A stretch of 64,000 nucleotides of DNA from Vibrio penaeicida (GTDB lineage: Bacteria > Pseudomonadota > Gammaproteobacteria > Enterobacterales > Vibrionaceae), in the NCBI RefSeq assembly GCF_002933855.1, contig NZ_BFAQ01000022.1, positions 62,001 to 126,000 on the forward strand, in the 5' to 3' direction. A program made the translations under genes and the position numbers. This document shows positions 17,288 through 26,624 of the stretch, one piece after another (the stretch's first letter is position 1; each line of letters begins with the position of its first letter). Under the pieces are notes generated by a model. The model saw only the letters and a list, made by a program, of their open reading frames with translations, was not told the origin of the DNA and did not search any database.

Positions 17288-18451
17288 TTAGTCTAAATCT
17301 TCGTGCCCGCCAGCATCTTTAAACCAATGAGCGAGGTTTGACTTTAGATCTTTTAATTCATCGGGTCCAATTAACGCCAGCCCTAAATCCTCGGCGCGAG
17401 TAATGTCATTGTGACGAAGCGGGCGGAAGCTCACCAACATAGCACGGGCTTGCAAGCCTCCCAGTAAATCTCGGAGTGATTCCAACTTGTAAAGCGTGTC
17501 GTCTCCGTCGTCTCTCATGCCTTTCGTTTTACATTCAATAATGTGTAGCTTGTTATTGACGACTGTCGCGACATCTAATTCATTCCGTACTTCTTTTTCA
17601 CCCAATTGGCGATAGACCTGAACGTTCAATGAGCGATCTTGAATGGTAGGGAGTTCGTCTTGAATTTGCTTTACAGTGCTATGTACTAGGTTTTCCAACC
17701 ACTCACCATTTGAAAAGCGCCGTGCGTCTTCGTTGGCGAACGTTAAGATTCCATTTTCATAGGTAGCCAGTTCAGTATCAACAAGATCAGAGATGAGCAT
17801 GTCCAGTTCTCGGTAACCTTGTTGCTTTTCAGTCAGTGATACATCCAGTTTCTGTTCTTTACGACAGGTTGTCGCGAGGTAGTTGAGAGTAGCCAGACCT
17901 GGACCAAGTTCAAGAGCATTTCCAGCCCAGCGTTCACCTAATTGATAGAGTTTTTGATCCAGTTGCTCGGGAATGACTTGTTCGGAAAACTCGCTTCTAG
18001 CCCCAAAAATGGTGAGGTAATCTTCAATTTTTATATGATCTTGCACTTGAGCATCTTCGCGCCCGTCAGGATATAGCCAGCAAAGCTTGTCACTAAAAGG
18101 TTCAACCACAAATATTGGCCAGTGATAAGTGCGAAATACCTCGTAAACAGACAACAATCGATGCCTCAAACCACAACTGGCATTGAGCTTTACTTCTACA
18201 TTTCGACTTTGTAAATCTTCCGCAAGCGCTTGAATGGATTTTTTAATTTTTGACGTGTTAACCGCACTCGGGATTTCATAAAATTCGGAAGTTATGCCTC
18301 TAGGCGCTAGTATCGAGTAGAGTCTTTGGTACATTGATTCTTGATTCTTATCGCCAATGAATACGATATGCGTACTTACTGTTCTGTGATCCAAAAGTGG
18401 CGTCACCAGTCGCACAGGATCTTGATCGATAATACCTACATGTACGGCCAT
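17288..18451 (-). CDS. CARF-domain PD-(D/E)XK nuclease, DUF1887 (VC1899/Can2/Card1 type)
   Basis: This 387-residue soluble protein has an N-terminal Rossmann-like CARF domain (1-~145; loop LNASCGLRHR at 89-98 in the ligand-pocket position), a middle helical/winged segment (~150-245), and a C-terminal restriction-type nuclease (~250-387). The nuclease motif is complete: Glu250/Glu253 in GEWLEN, Asp293 in NELDV and Glu306-x-Lys308 in IIECKTK. The V. cholerae homologue VC1899 was crystallised (PDB 1XMX, recalled). Relatives Can2 and Card1 are switched on by cyclic oligoadenylate in type III CRISPR immunity. No CRISPR gene or array is in this window. An AGGAC ribosome-binding site precedes the ATG. 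Confidence 0.88.
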   Translation of the reverse strand: MAVHVGIIDQDPVRLVTPLLDHRTVSTHIVFIGDKNQESMYQRLYSILAPRGITSEFYEIPSAVNTSKIKKSIQALAEDLQSRNVEVKLNASCGLRHRLLSVYEVFRTYHWPIFVVEPFSDKLCWLYPDGREDAQVQDHIKIEDYLTIFGARSEFSEQVIPEQLDQKLYQLGERWAGNALELGPGLATLNYLATTCRKEQKLDVSLTEKQQGYRELDMLISDLVDTELATYENGILTFANEDARRFSNGEWLENLVHSTVKQIQDELPTIQDRSLNVQVYRQLGEKEVRNELDVATVVNNKLHIIECKTKGMRDDGDDTLYKLESLRDLLGGLQARAMLVSFRPLRHNDITRAEDLGLALIGPDELKDLKSNLAHWFKDAGGHEDLD

Positions 18452-18663
18452 TTCATGTCCTCAATAAACGGACCTGCTGGAAAATGAGAGTTGAAAAATC
18501 AGCAAGTAATTAAGTTATGGGGATGGGGTAAATAAATAACAAGAGCTATGCGTGGAAAACCGCATCTTTAAAATGTGGGCATAAAACCGAGAGTAGAAAA
18601 CAAGAACTGTTCACATGTGTCGCTGACGTGTTAAATGATGCAACGGTTTTTGGTGAGGAAGCA

Positions 18664-18684
18664 AGCCCACTTTGAAAGTGGGCT
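18664..18684 (-). terminator. probable terminator of the HBM-type chemoreceptor gene
   Basis: AGCCCACTTT/AAAGTGGGCT is a perfect 10-bp-arm inverted repeat just after the stop at 18711 (minus strand). The T run is poor, so efficiency is uncertain. Confidence 0.55.
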
Positions 18685-18710
18685 AGACGTTGTTTATTTG
18701 AATGCTAGGC

Positions 18711-20702
18711 TTAAAGCTTAAAGCGGTGAACAATATCACCCTGCTGACTGGAAAGACGTGTTAGGTCTTGGCTTACCGTAGCAATTTCGGACATCGCTTC
18801 ATAGCTTTGATTCGCTATGTTGTTAATGCCGTTTAAGCTTCGAGCAATACTACCGGATGTCGCTTGTTGCTCTGCTGCCGCCTGCGAAATGTGATTACTC
18901 ATATGGCTAATCTCTAAAATCAGAGCCTGAATTTCTTCCATAGCGCTGTTCGCATCGGAGGCCTGAGTAACAGATTGCTCCATATCACTCATGCAGCTTT
19001 TTATTACTTGATTAGCTGATTGAGAACTGCTTTGGAGGTTACTGATCATGCTTTCAATTTCACTGGTGGAGTGCGTTGTTTTTTGAGCTAGCACCCTAAC
19101 TTCATCCGCAACAACGGCAAAACCACGACCCTGTTCTCCAGCGCGAGCGGCCTCAATGGCTGCATTTAATGCAAGCAAGTTGGTTTGCTCTGCAATACTT
19201 CGAATAACATCCAATATAGAGCCAATCTCACTGCTCATTTGTTGAAGTTGAGAAACGGCATTAACTGAATCATTTAATCGGGTTTCAAGCTGATTGATCG
19301 TTGAAATATTCGCATTCATTATCTTTCTGCCAGATTCCGATGCAGACTCTACTTTATGAACCATATCAGACGAGCTTTGCGCGCTTTGTGCAACTTCGGT
19401 AACGGAGTGCTCCATTTCCGTCATCGCGGTGGCGACCCCTGCGGTTTGCTCTCGCTGGGTATTGAGTTGGCTTTGGGCTCCCACTGAAGTGCTTCTATTC
19501 GCAGACGCAACTTCGGTTAGCTCATCGGCTGCTTCATTGAGCTCTCTCAAAATGTCGTGAAGATTGTCGGCCAGTGAGTTGATATGACGGCTTACTCGGC
19601 TGAATTCGTTGTTGTAGCGAATATCAATCCGTTTCGTCATATCTCCATCTGTGAGGCTTTCTAATGTTGCCAATATTCGCGTTAGTGGTTCACGAACACT
19701 GTGTGCAACGTGGTAGCCAATTCCAAGAGCGATTGCACATACAATCACACCGATACCGATAGCCTTAATATAACCTTCTTCGTACACTGTTCCCGCTTCC
19801 TCAAGCGACTTTCCAAGCTGGTTTGAAGCGGTTTCGTTGAATGATTCAAGTAACTTCATTGAGTCATCTACTTTAATGGCTAAGTTAGCAATGTTGTCGT
19901 AGAGCTTTTGACGTGCAACTAAATAGGTATAGTGCTGATCCAATACGCCACCCGCTTTTCCTACATCGCGAGTAAACTGGTTAACGGACTCATCGAAGAC
20001 TTCTTTTAAAGATGGAAGTTGATTAACCAGTCCACGGTATGCGTAATTTAAATGAGTCACGGCCTTTTTATTCTTGTTTACGGCTGCTTTCACAAATTCC
20101 GCATCACTGCTTGCAAGCGCATCAGACGTGACAGTTTGAGAATCTTTCAATTTATCGAAATAACTCCCCGACATGACTTTTACGGCGATGTTATCTTGCT
20201 TATTTACGTACTCCTTCATGCGAACGCTGAGCTCTGTGTGCAATCTTTGGAAGTTGCGAGATGATTTTTGTACATCTTCTTGAGCAGAAAACATGGCTTT
20301 GTAGTTGTCCATCGCTTCGATGGCTTCCTCAAAATATTGACCTTCCATCTGACGTAACTCCTCAATTCTTGGAGCGATTTCAGGAATAGAACGGCTGGCT
20401 TCTTCCAAAGCAATCAGAGCTTCTTGAAAACTATTTTGAGACTCGATGAACGCTGTTTTGGAGCTATCCATTCGAGATTGACTTTGTGTGGTCAGGAAAT
20501 CCTTAAATGCTTTATCAGCAGAAAGTAACCTTACACTTGTTTGGTTAGACATTGAAACTAAAGGTAGAGACGTATTTGAAACCGTCTCGAAGTTGGTGTG
20601 TATTTTTTCCATTCCACCCATCATGATAGTGATGGTTGCAATGAAGAGCACTACAATGAGTGCAAAGCCCGCATACATGCGCCGTATGACTGAACCCTTC
20701 AT
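18711..20702 (-). CDS. methyl-accepting chemotaxis protein with large helical (HBM-type) sensor
   Basis: This 663-residue chemoreceptor has membrane segments at ~9-30 and ~315-337. The enclosed ~280-residue periplasmic domain is almost all helix, the size and character of the helical bimodular (HBM) class; Pseudomonas members bind TCA intermediates or polyamines. HAMP follows ([21 protein letters not shown]), then methylation helices and the signalling hairpin ([32 protein letters not shown]). It ends in RFKL without a CheR tether. In V. cholerae the neighbouring gene of VC1899 is also a chemoreceptor (recalled), so this pairing is conserved. The ligand is unknown. Confidence 0.94.
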   Translation of the reverse strand: MKGSVIRRMYAGFALIVVLFIATITIMMGGMEKIHTNFETVSNTSLPLVSMSNQTSVRLLSADKAFKDFLTTQSQSRMDSSKTAFIESQNSFQEALIALEEASRSIPEIAPRIEELRQMEGQYFEEAIEAMDNYKAMFSAQEDVQKSSRNFQRLHTELSVRMKEYVNKQDNIAVKVMSGSYFDKLKDSQTVTSDALASSDAEFVKAAVNKNKKAVTHLNYAYRGLVNQLPSLKEVFDESVNQFTRDVGKAGGVLDQHYTYLVARQKLYDNIANLAIKVDDSMKLLESFNETASNQLGKSLEEAGTVYEEGYIKAIGIGVIVCAIALGIGYHVAHSVREPLTRILATLESLTDGDMTKRIDIRYNNEFSRVSRHINSLADNLHDILRELNEAADELTEVASANRSTSVGAQSQLNTQREQTAGVATAMTEMEHSVTEVAQSAQSSSDMVHKVESASESGRKIMNANISTINQLETRLNDSVNAVSQLQQMSSEIGSILDVIRSIAEQTNLLALNAAIEAARAGEQGRGFAVVADEVRVLAQKTTHSTSEIESMISNLQSSSQSANQVIKSCMSDMEQSVTQASDANSAMEEIQALILEISHMSNHISQAAAEQQATSGSIARSLNGINNIANQSYEAMSEIATVSQDLTRLSSQQGDIVHRFKL

Positions 20703-21052
20703 ACGTTCTCTCCCAGATCAAAAAAGGCTCGAAAAGTGTCAGAACCTACAATTATTTATCTAATTGAGGTATCGACTGAGCCAAAAAATAAATAAATGTT
20801 GCCGAGGCATTTTACGACGAGTATCAAGATTTTACTTTGACGAGCTTTAAAGTTTCCGTATGTGATATGGATTCAGAAGCATTTTAGGTAACAAAATTGT
20901 AACTACGGCGTACTATATAATGTGTGTGTTATGTACAGTGTTTTTTATTGTTATATGTATTGGGTTCCGCCATACTATTGTATCTATATCAAAAAGATAT
21001 TGTATGTACTTAGTGTTCATTACTGCGGTCAATCACTCAGGAGCTCGCGATC
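20703..21052. other. intergenic region between divergent chemoreceptor and hinT genes
   Basis: These 350 bases are very AT-rich toward hinT and probably carry both promoters. I see no additional gene. CAGGAG at ~21039 is the hinT ribosome-binding site. Confidence 0.5.
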
Positions 21053-21403
21053 ATGGCTGAAGAAACCATATTTACAAAGATTATCAATAAAGAAATTCCA
21101 GCAGATATTGTATTCCAAGACGATATGGTAACTGCGTTTCGTGACATTAACCCTCGCGCTCCTAAGCACATTCTTATCATCCCCAACAAACTTATCCCCA
21201 CCACGAATGACGTAGAAGCTGAAGATGAAGCTATGATGGGGCGTATGTTTACCGCAGCGAGAAAAATCGCAGAGCAAGAAGGCGTGGCACAAGATGGCTA
21301 CCGCCTCATTGTGAACTGCAACGCTCATGGCGGCCAAGAGGTATACCATATACACATGCATTTGGTTGGTGGGCAACCACTTGGCCCTATGCTTATCAGC
21401 TAA
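21053..21403 (+). CDS. hinT: HIT-family purine nucleoside phosphoramidase
   Basis: HinT hydrolyses adenosine 5'-phosphoramidates and aminoacyl-adenylates as a cytoplasmic homodimer. The protein has 116 residues, the usual length. The catalytic histidine triad is HIHMH (His99, His101, His103), preceded by the nucleotide-binding region ([14 protein letters not shown]). The ATG at 21053 follows AGGAG by 8 bases. As in E. coli (ycfF), it opens the series ending with ycfL, lpoB and thiK. Confidence 0.95.
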   Translation: MAEETIFTKIINKEIPADIVFQDDMVTAFRDINPRAPKHILIIPNKLIPTTNDVEAEDEAMMGRMFTAARKIAEQEGVAQDGYRLIVNCNAHGGQEVYHIHMHLVGGQPLGPMLIS

Positions 21404-21465
21404 TTAAGATGGATTTGATAGTATTCATCGTCTATTAAAAAACAAAGCAAACGTTAGGGGCCGGA

Positions 21466-22875
21466 GTGTTTTTTGTTCGAAAAACAAGTTTAATCCAGAA
21501 AGCGGCAGTTATTGGCTCAAGTGCTCTTTTGAGTGCTTGTGCGACGATGTCTGCCGGAAACCTGTTTAGCCATTACAGTGCGCAAACACAAGAAGTCTAT
21601 TTTGCTGTTCGCAACGGAAATTATCTTGAAGCTCAAGCCAGTCTAACTCACGATATTGCCGGTCCGATTTTGGATAATATGGAAAAAGGCAGGGTGTCTT
21701 TTTTGGCAGAAGACTACCCACAAAGCTTATCGTTTCTGCAAGTGAGTGATAACGCGGTAAAAGTATTAAACGATAGGGCAACCATTTCTGTCAGTGAGAC
21801 GGCTTCATCGGTAGGGGCATTGGCCACAAATGACAATCTTACGACCTATGAACCAGCAGACTACGAATTGGGCTTTTTACATTTATATTTAGGGCTGAAT
21901 TACCTTAAAAAAAATGACTTATCTGGTGCTCTCGTTGAAATGCGCAGAGCCAATCAAGTTCAAGAGCAAGCCAAAAAACGCAGGCAGTCTGAACTCGAAT
22001 CGGCGCAAGAATCAGCAACACAACAAGGTGTCTCGCCAAACATTGCCTCAATCATGGCTAAATATCCAGACGCAGGTAAAACGCTTCAAGCTGTTCAAAA
22101 TGGTTACTTACTTTATTTGTCAGCGTTACTTTATGAAACAGATAATGATTTAAACAGTGCTTATATTGACTACAAGCGTGCATTAGCGGTTATGCCTGAG
22201 AATGAAGAGGTCATTGATGGTGTGTTGCGAGTAGGTCATAAACTCGGCATGAGGCAAGATTTAAAAACGTACGAAGCGCGCTACGGCAAATACTCTAAAC
22301 CACCAAAAGACAAAGGTAGAGTGATTGTTTTAGATGAGCAACGTATCGTGAAAGCGATGGATTCTTGGAACTTTTCTTTACCCATATACAGTTCTAGAGA
22401 TGACCTGACATCAATCTATAGTTTGGCGTTACCTTATTACCCGAATATTGAAAATTACCCATCGGCAAGTTTGATGCTAAATGGTCGGTCTTTAAATGGC
22501 TCGGAGTTAGTGGACGTCAATCTAATGGCACAAAACAACCTTAACGAGCGGATGCCAAGCATTGTGATTCGTCAAGCGTTGCGAGTTGTTGCAAAAGATC
22601 AGCTTAGAAGAGAAGCTGCAAAAGGTGATGATGTCGGTAACGCATTATTCAGTATTTGGAATGCACTTACAGAGCAAGCAGACACCCGCAGTTGGCAAAC
22701 ATTGCCTGCCAAGGTGTACAGTAGCAGTCAACAAGTGAATTCAGGGGAACATACTCTCGTTGTGAACGGTCAAAACTATACTTTCAATGTTAAAGCCGGA
22801 CAAACTACTTTGGTTTGGGTATCACGACAAGGGACAGGATCGTCAGTGTGGCACAAACAATTAGGGGCTATCTAA
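21466..22875 (+). CDS. COG3014-like lipoprotein with TPR-like repeats
   Basis: This 469-residue predicted lipoprotein starts at GTG 21466 after AGGGG. The signal peptide ends in the lipobox LSAC (Cys25). The mature part is helical, with tetratricopeptide-like stretches (LHLYLGLNYLKKNDLSGALVEMRRAN; LLYETDNDLNSAYIDYKRALAV), and a beta-rich C-terminal ~100 residues. I recall this family next to lpoB/ycfL in vibrios but not in E. coli. Its stop overlaps the ycfL start (TAATG), so they are coupled. Its placement with LpoB suggests an envelope or peptidoglycan role; the function is unknown. Confidence 0.82.
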   Translation: MFFVRKTSLIQKAAVIGSSALLSACATMSAGNLFSHYSAQTQEVYFAVRNGNYLEAQASLTHDIAGPILDNMEKGRVSFLAEDYPQSLSFLQVSDNAVKVLNDRATISVSETASSVGALATNDNLTTYEPADYELGFLHLYLGLNYLKKNDLSGALVEMRRANQVQEQAKKRRQSELESAQESATQQGVSPNIASIMAKYPDAGKTLQAVQNGYLLYLSALLYETDNDLNSAYIDYKRALAVMPENEEVIDGVLRVGHKLGMRQDLKTYEARYGKYSKPPKDKGRVIVLDEQRIVKAMDSWNFSLPIYSSRDDLTSIYSLALPYYPNIENYPSASLMLNGRSLNGSELVDVNLMAQNNLNERMPSIVIRQALRVVAKDQLRREAAKGDDVGNALFSIWNALTEQADTRSWQTLPAKVYSSSQQVNSGEHTLVVNGQNYTFNVKAGQTTLVWVSRQGTGSSVWHKQLGAI

Positions 22876-23267
22876 TGAAAAGATTATCGATTGTATTATT
22901 GTCTGCGATTGCAGCGTTCGGTTGTGCTCAGGCACCTACCGCTGGCTTGAGTATCGATGGGCAATCACAAAGAGTGATTATGAACGACAACGCGTTAGGC
23001 GGTCGTTTAGATATCGACAATATTGATACAGATGAAGTGAATGGTCACGCGCGTGGCATTGTTCGTCTGGCTAGCCAATACAAAGGCGACCAGCACGTGC
23101 AATATCGCTTTTATTGGTATGATGACAAAGGCTTAGAAGTAAACAGTAAACCTGGCGCTTGGCGCAAGGTCATCGTTAGAGGTTTTGAGACGATTTCGAT
23201 TTCAGAAGTCTCTGTGAACCCTAATGCGACTCAATACCGTGTTCAAATTCGCCAAGCTAATAACTAA
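22875..23267 (+). CDS. ycfL: YcfL-family lipoprotein
   Basis: This is a 130-residue lipoprotein with a short signal peptide and the cleavage cysteine at residue 17 (AAFGC). The mature part is a ~110-residue beta-rich domain (YRFYWYDDKGLEVN, RVQIRQAN) matching YcfL/DUF1425. The ATG overlaps the preceding stop codon. It lies 9 bp before lpoB, the same order as in E. coli (hinT-ycfL-lpoB). Its function is not established; the conserved position suggests a link to LpoB or PBP1b. Confidence 0.9.
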   Translation: MKRLSIVLLSAIAAFGCAQAPTAGLSIDGQSQRVIMNDNALGGRLDIDNIDTDEVNGHARGIVRLASQYKGDQHVQYRFYWYDDKGLEVNSKPGAWRKVIVRGFETISISEVSVNPNATQYRVQIRQANN

Positions 23268-23276
23268 GGAAACATT

Positions 23277-23867
23277 ATGAAAAAAAGTGCTATTGCCCTA
23301 CTTGGACTCGCTGCAATTTTGGGTGGTTGTTCAAACCAAGTGTCTTATGGTGACGCTCAAGCTGTTGAAACGACCACTATAGATTTTGGTTCTACTGACT
23401 TACAAACAATTGCAGGTCAAATGGTAGACAGTATGCTTATGTCAGGTTCTGTAGCGGCAATCACTCGTGAGAGCCGTCCAATTGTTTTTGTAGAGCGAAT
23501 CAAGAACAAAACCAGTGAGCATATTGATACAGAATCCATCACAGATTCAATCAGTACTAAAATGCTGAATTCTGGTAAGTTCCGTTTCGTTGATATGGAC
23601 CGGGTTGAATCGGTACGTGAGCAACTGAACTTCCAAAACAATGACGAGCTCGTTAATCAAAGCAGCGCTATCCAGTTTGGTAAAATGGTGGGTGCTCAGT
23701 ACATGCTGTACGGAAACCTAGCAAGTATCGTTAAGAACGCAGGAAGCGACCAAGACGTTTACTACAAAATGACAATGCGCTTGATGGATTTAGAAACTGG
23801 TCTAATTGAATGGGCTGACGAAACTGAAATCCGTAAGCAAAAATCTAAGAGCTTCCTAGGTCTTTAA
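23277..23867 (+). CDS. lpoB: outer-membrane lipoprotein LpoB, activator of PBP1b
   Basis: LpoB reaches through the periplasm to stimulate the bifunctional peptidoglycan synthase PBP1b. The protein has 196 residues, a signal peptide with lipobox LGGC (Cys18), a short disordered tether and a folded domain with RPIVFVERIKNKTSEHIDTESITDSI, GKFRFVD and YMLYGNL. The tether (~25 residues) is shorter than in E. coli LpoB (213 residues). It is followed by a 15-bp tandem duplication and then thiK. It belongs to the hinT-ycfL-lpoB-thiK series. Confidence 0.93.
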   Translation: MKKSAIALLGLAAILGGCSNQVSYGDAQAVETTTIDFGSTDLQTIAGQMVDSMLMSGSVAAITRESRPIVFVERIKNKTSEHIDTESITDSISTKMLNSGKFRFVDMDRVESVREQLNFQNNDELVNQSSAIQFGKMVGAQYMLYGNLASIVKNAGSDQDVYYKMTMRLMDLETGLIEWADETEIRKQKSKSFLGL

Positions 23868-23895
23868 GCTTTAGATCTATAAGCTTTAGATCTAT
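23866..23895 (+). repeat. exact 15-bp tandem duplication after lpoB
   Basis: AAGCTTTAGATCTAT occurs twice head to tail, beginning at the lpoB stop codon. It looks like a recent slippage or duplication event and does not change a protein. Confidence 0.85.
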
Positions 23896-23922
23896 AAACA
23901 TTAAGTGAAGGGGTAGTGTTAA

Positions 23923-24789
23923 GTGGCAAAAATGGGATGGCAAGAGGCAATTCAACTCGATGATTCCTTAGTATCACTTACCGACTATTTTCCTGACCCA
24001 CCAGAAGAGATGGAACTTCTCTCTGGTGGGCTTAGTAATCGATGCTGGAAAATATCCCACCAGGATCGTCAATATGTATGGCGACCTATTTCAAAAAGCA
24101 CTTCAGTTTTTGGTATTTCACGAGCGAACGAATACTATCTTCTAATGGCGCTTGTTCCTTATCAATTCTCACCAAATCCAGTTCTAAATAATGAACGTGG
24201 ATTACTCGTCAATTGGATCGACGGGCAACCAGTCGGCGATCAGATTTCTCAAGATGAGCTCTTGTTCACCCTTGCAACGATTCATAACGTTCAGATAAAC
24301 AACAAGCCGATTCAAAAGCTGCTGTTTTCCGAAAAAGTCGATCATTTGTGGATGCAAGTTGCTAATGAACAGAAAGATGAAGACTTGGTTAGGCTTTATA
24401 AGAAACATCGTGAGCCACTGTATTTACCTGAATCATTAAAAACGTTATGTCATTTGGATTTAGGTGCTTACAACTTAATTCGAACGCGCGATGGGATAGG
24501 TGTCATCGATTGGGAATATTCGGCTATTGGTGACCCTAGGATGGATCTTGCAATGACGATTGAAGTTTCCAGTCTTAGCTCGGAAATAGCGGTTGCAATG
24601 TATTGCCATTATCGTGGGATCGATTTGTCCGATATGGGGGAGTGGCAACAGAATGTAGAATTGTGGTTACCTAAAATCCGACTGTTAGGGATGTTGTGGT
24701 ATAAAATAGGTTACCAGTTGTGGGGCGACGATTTGTATCTTGAGCGATTCCAGCAAATGAAAATGGAGTTGTTGAAAACGCTTAATTGA
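23923..24789 (+). CDS. thiK: thiamine kinase-like aminoglycoside-phosphotransferase-fold protein
   Basis: In E. coli, ThiK (YcfN) phosphorylates thiamine to thiamine monophosphate for salvage. This protein has 288 residues and the APH/choline-kinase fold: GGLSNRCWKI near the N-terminus, catalytic HLDLGAYNLI (Asp and Asn) and metal-binding VIDWEYSAIGDPRMDLA. I use GTG 23923, about nine bases after GAAGGGG; an ATG at 23932 has no suitable ribosome-binding site. The thiamine assignment rests largely on its place between lpoB and ycfP, where E. coli has ycfN (followed there by nagZ, absent here). Confidence 0.82.
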   Translation: MAKMGWQEAIQLDDSLVSLTDYFPDPPEEMELLSGGLSNRCWKISHQDRQYVWRPISKSTSVFGISRANEYYLLMALVPYQFSPNPVLNNERGLLVNWIDGQPVGDQISQDELLFTLATIHNVQINNKPIQKLLFSEKVDHLWMQVANEQKDEDLVRLYKKHREPLYLPESLKTLCHLDLGAYNLIRTRDGIGVIDWEYSAIGDPRMDLAMTIEVSSLSSEIAVAMYCHYRGIDLSDMGEWQQNVELWLPKIRLLGMLWYKIGYQLWGDDLYLERFQQMKMELLKTLN

Positions 24790-24933
24790 GCGCAAGCGCA
24801 TTGAAGACGGTTTAGTATAAAACTGCTAGAAAGATCACTTTCCTAAACATTCCCTTTTATTGATTCTTTAAAACCCTAGTGTTCGTGGTAGATTTGTTGA
24901 ATAACAACATGAAATGGCACCTTAGGAGGTTCC

Positions 24934-25482
24934 ATGATTATCTACTTGCACGGCTTTGACTCAACTAGCCCCGGAAATCACGAGAAAGTACTTCAACTTC
25001 AGTTTATTGACGATGACATTCGATTTGTAAATTACAGTACTTTGCACCCCAAGCATGACATGCAGCATTTATTAAAAGAAGTTCACAAAGCAATGGAAAT
25101 GTCTTCCGATCCAAACCCGCTGATTTGTGGGGTAGGGCTAGGTGGATATTGGTCTGAGCGTATTGGTTTCTTGTCTGGTATTAAACAAGTCATTTTTAAC
25201 CCTAATTTACACCCAGAAGACAATATGCAAGGTCGTATTGACCGCCCTGAAGAGTATGAAGACATCGCGACTAAATGCGTAGAGAAATTCAGAGCAAAAA
25301 ATAAAGATAATTGCCTTGTGATACTGTCACGAGAAGATGAAATCCGAAACAACCAACTCTCGGCTGACGAGCTTGCACCGTATTATCAAGTCGTTTGGGA
25401 TGAGTCTGAAACCCACAAGTTCAAAAAAATCTCTCAACACTTACAGATGATGAAGAAGTTTAAAGAACTAAGTCAAAGCTGA
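24934..25482 (+). CDS. ycfP: YcfP family (UPF0227) alpha/beta-hydrolase-like protein
   Basis: This 182-residue protein closely matches E. coli Ycf[53 protein letters not shown] and [13 protein letters not shown]. The fold is a small esterase-like alpha/beta hydrolase, but the nucleophile elbow reads GVGLGG without Ser, as in E. coli, so enzymatic activity is doubtful. A strong AGGAGG site precedes the ATG. It keeps the E. coli position upstream of ndh, here separated by a convergent prepilin gene. Confidence 0.92.
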   Translation: MIIYLHGFDSTSPGNHEKVLQLQFIDDDIRFVNYSTLHPKHDMQHLLKEVHKAMEMSSDPNPLICGVGLGGYWSERIGFLSGIKQVIFNPNLHPEDNMQGRIDRPEEYEDIATKCVEKFRAKNKDNCLVILSREDEIRNNQLSADELAPYYQVVWDESETHKFKKISQHLQMMKKFKELSQS

Positions 25483-25554
25483 ATATTAACTCGACGAAAT
25501 TTCGCGGTAAGTCATGTATTTAAATGCCAATAACCGTTAGATATATCTTGCAAA

Positions 25555-25579
25555 AAATGCCACTTCAAAAGTGGCATTT
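25555..25579 (-). terminator. terminator of the prepilin gene (possibly also of ycfP)
   Basis: AAATGCCACTT/AAGTGGCATTT is followed by six T residues in total on the minus strand. It lies between the convergent ycfP and prepilin genes. Confidence 0.8.
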
Positions 25580-25608
25580 CTTAGAACTGATCGTTGATGG
25601 TTTGAGTC

Positions 25609-26091
25609 TCAATTCATATCGTTTTTGCAAGTCTTTGATGAGTATTCAATATAACCTAGCGAGTTATTCCTTACATCTAGATAGCACCCTTTTGCCCTAA
25701 TACTATCGACGTTGTCGTCTTTCAGCCCAAAATGGAAGATGACTCCATTCTTACCGTTGATCTCTCTTCTAGGGATGTAATCCGTCATTGTGATCGATGT
25801 ATCGATAGCGTTTTTTAAGTTATCGGAAGTTGTGACAATATTCCCTTTTGTAATAAGAAGCTCTTTTCCTTCAACCTCGATTGTTGCGTCGGATCGTAAA
25901 TGAATATTCTCTGTAAGGGCGATGCCTCGTACAAATGTGTTCGCGCTGCGTACAGCACTGCCAGCGCTTTCAATGACACTTGTTTTTGATGTATCAATGA
26001 CTTCTATGAATCTAGGCGTCGCTACTGATGCGAGAACACCTAAAATCGCGATGACAACAATCATTTCGAGGAGAGTAAACCCTCGCTGCAT
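25609..26091 (-). CDS. lone type IV prepilin-like protein
   Basis: This 160-residue protein has a class III signal: short leader MQRG, then Phe at +1, TLLE with Glu at +5 and a hydrophobic helix (MIVVIAILGVLASVA). The globular part has two cysteines near the C-terminus (GCYLD and KTC), the usual disulfide-bounded loop. It resembles MshA/MshB- or GspH-type pseudopilins. I choose ATG 26091; an upstream TTG lacks a ribosome-binding site. No secretion or pilus assembly genes adjoin it, so it must use machinery encoded elsewhere. Confidence 0.85.
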   Translation of the reverse strand: MQRGFTLLEMIVVIAILGVLASVATPRFIEVIDTSKTSVIESAGSAVRSANTFVRGIALTENIHLRSDATIEVEGKELLITKGNIVTTSDNLKNAIDTSITMTDYIPRREINGKNGVIFHFGLKDDNVDSIRAKGCYLDVRNNSLGYIEYSSKTCKNDMN

Positions 26092-26373
26092 TTTCGTACT
26101 CAACTTGTATAAACTCTGGAATGCTCAAATTTGTTGCCTACCCTATAGAAGCTTTTTATAGGGCGCGAGTGTAAAGGTTAAACGAAAACATCGATATATT
26201 AAGTTAATGCTCACTTAAGTTTCCTTCCTCTATATTATCCAACGGTAAGTAAAGCCTTAATACTTTGAATCCTAGCCAACTCCTATGGCGGTGCTACCAC
26301 ATAAAGGATGACATTTAATGGTTCAAAAACTCATCAATTAGTCTGAAAACAAAGGATTTCTTACAAACATAAG

Positions 26374-26401
26374 TTGCCAAGTTGGTGCGGGGCTTTATAA
26401 T
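26374..26401 (+). promoter_or_regulatory. predicted sigma-70 promoter of ndh
   Basis: TTGCCA (26374-26379) and a perfect TATAAT (26396-26401) are separated by 16 bp. Transcription would start near 26408, giving a ~217-base leader. Confidence 0.6.
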
Positions 26402-26418
26402 GATTTTTGAAGATATTT

Positions 26419-26432
26419 TTGATAAATATCAA
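26419..26432 (+). promoter_or_regulatory. consensus FNR box upstream of ndh
   Basis: TTGAT-AAAT-ATCAA matches the FNR consensus at all ten defined positions and is flanked by further symmetric T and A residues. It lies just downstream of the predicted start of transcription, a repressing position. E. coli FNR represses ndh without oxygen. Confidence 0.75.
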
Positions 26433-26624
26433 AAAAATTTGAGAGCGAGTAAGAAACTTGCCCAATATGTATGTGCTAGAGCACACTTTGATCCAAATAG
26501 TGATTCCTTAGGTTTCCCTTCACTTCGTTGATATGAAGCTTCAATGCAAGCTCAAAAGAATTCAATGCTTTGGCTGTTTAATCGGCGGGAGCAAATATTT
26601 TTCATATTACATAGGAGTGTCGTT

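Larger units (their letters stand above)
26092..26624. other. intergenic region upstream of ndh
   Basis: It contains the predicted ndh promoter (26374-26401) and an FNR box (26419-26432). Upstream of 26340 I see only AT-rich sequence and no gene. The open frame extending upstream of the ndh GTG has no similarity to Ndh and is not used. Confidence 0.6.

Noticed and set aside
26544..26624. 27-codon upstream extension of ndh
   Set aside because: The family start coincides with GTG 26625, which has TAGGAG at proper spacing.
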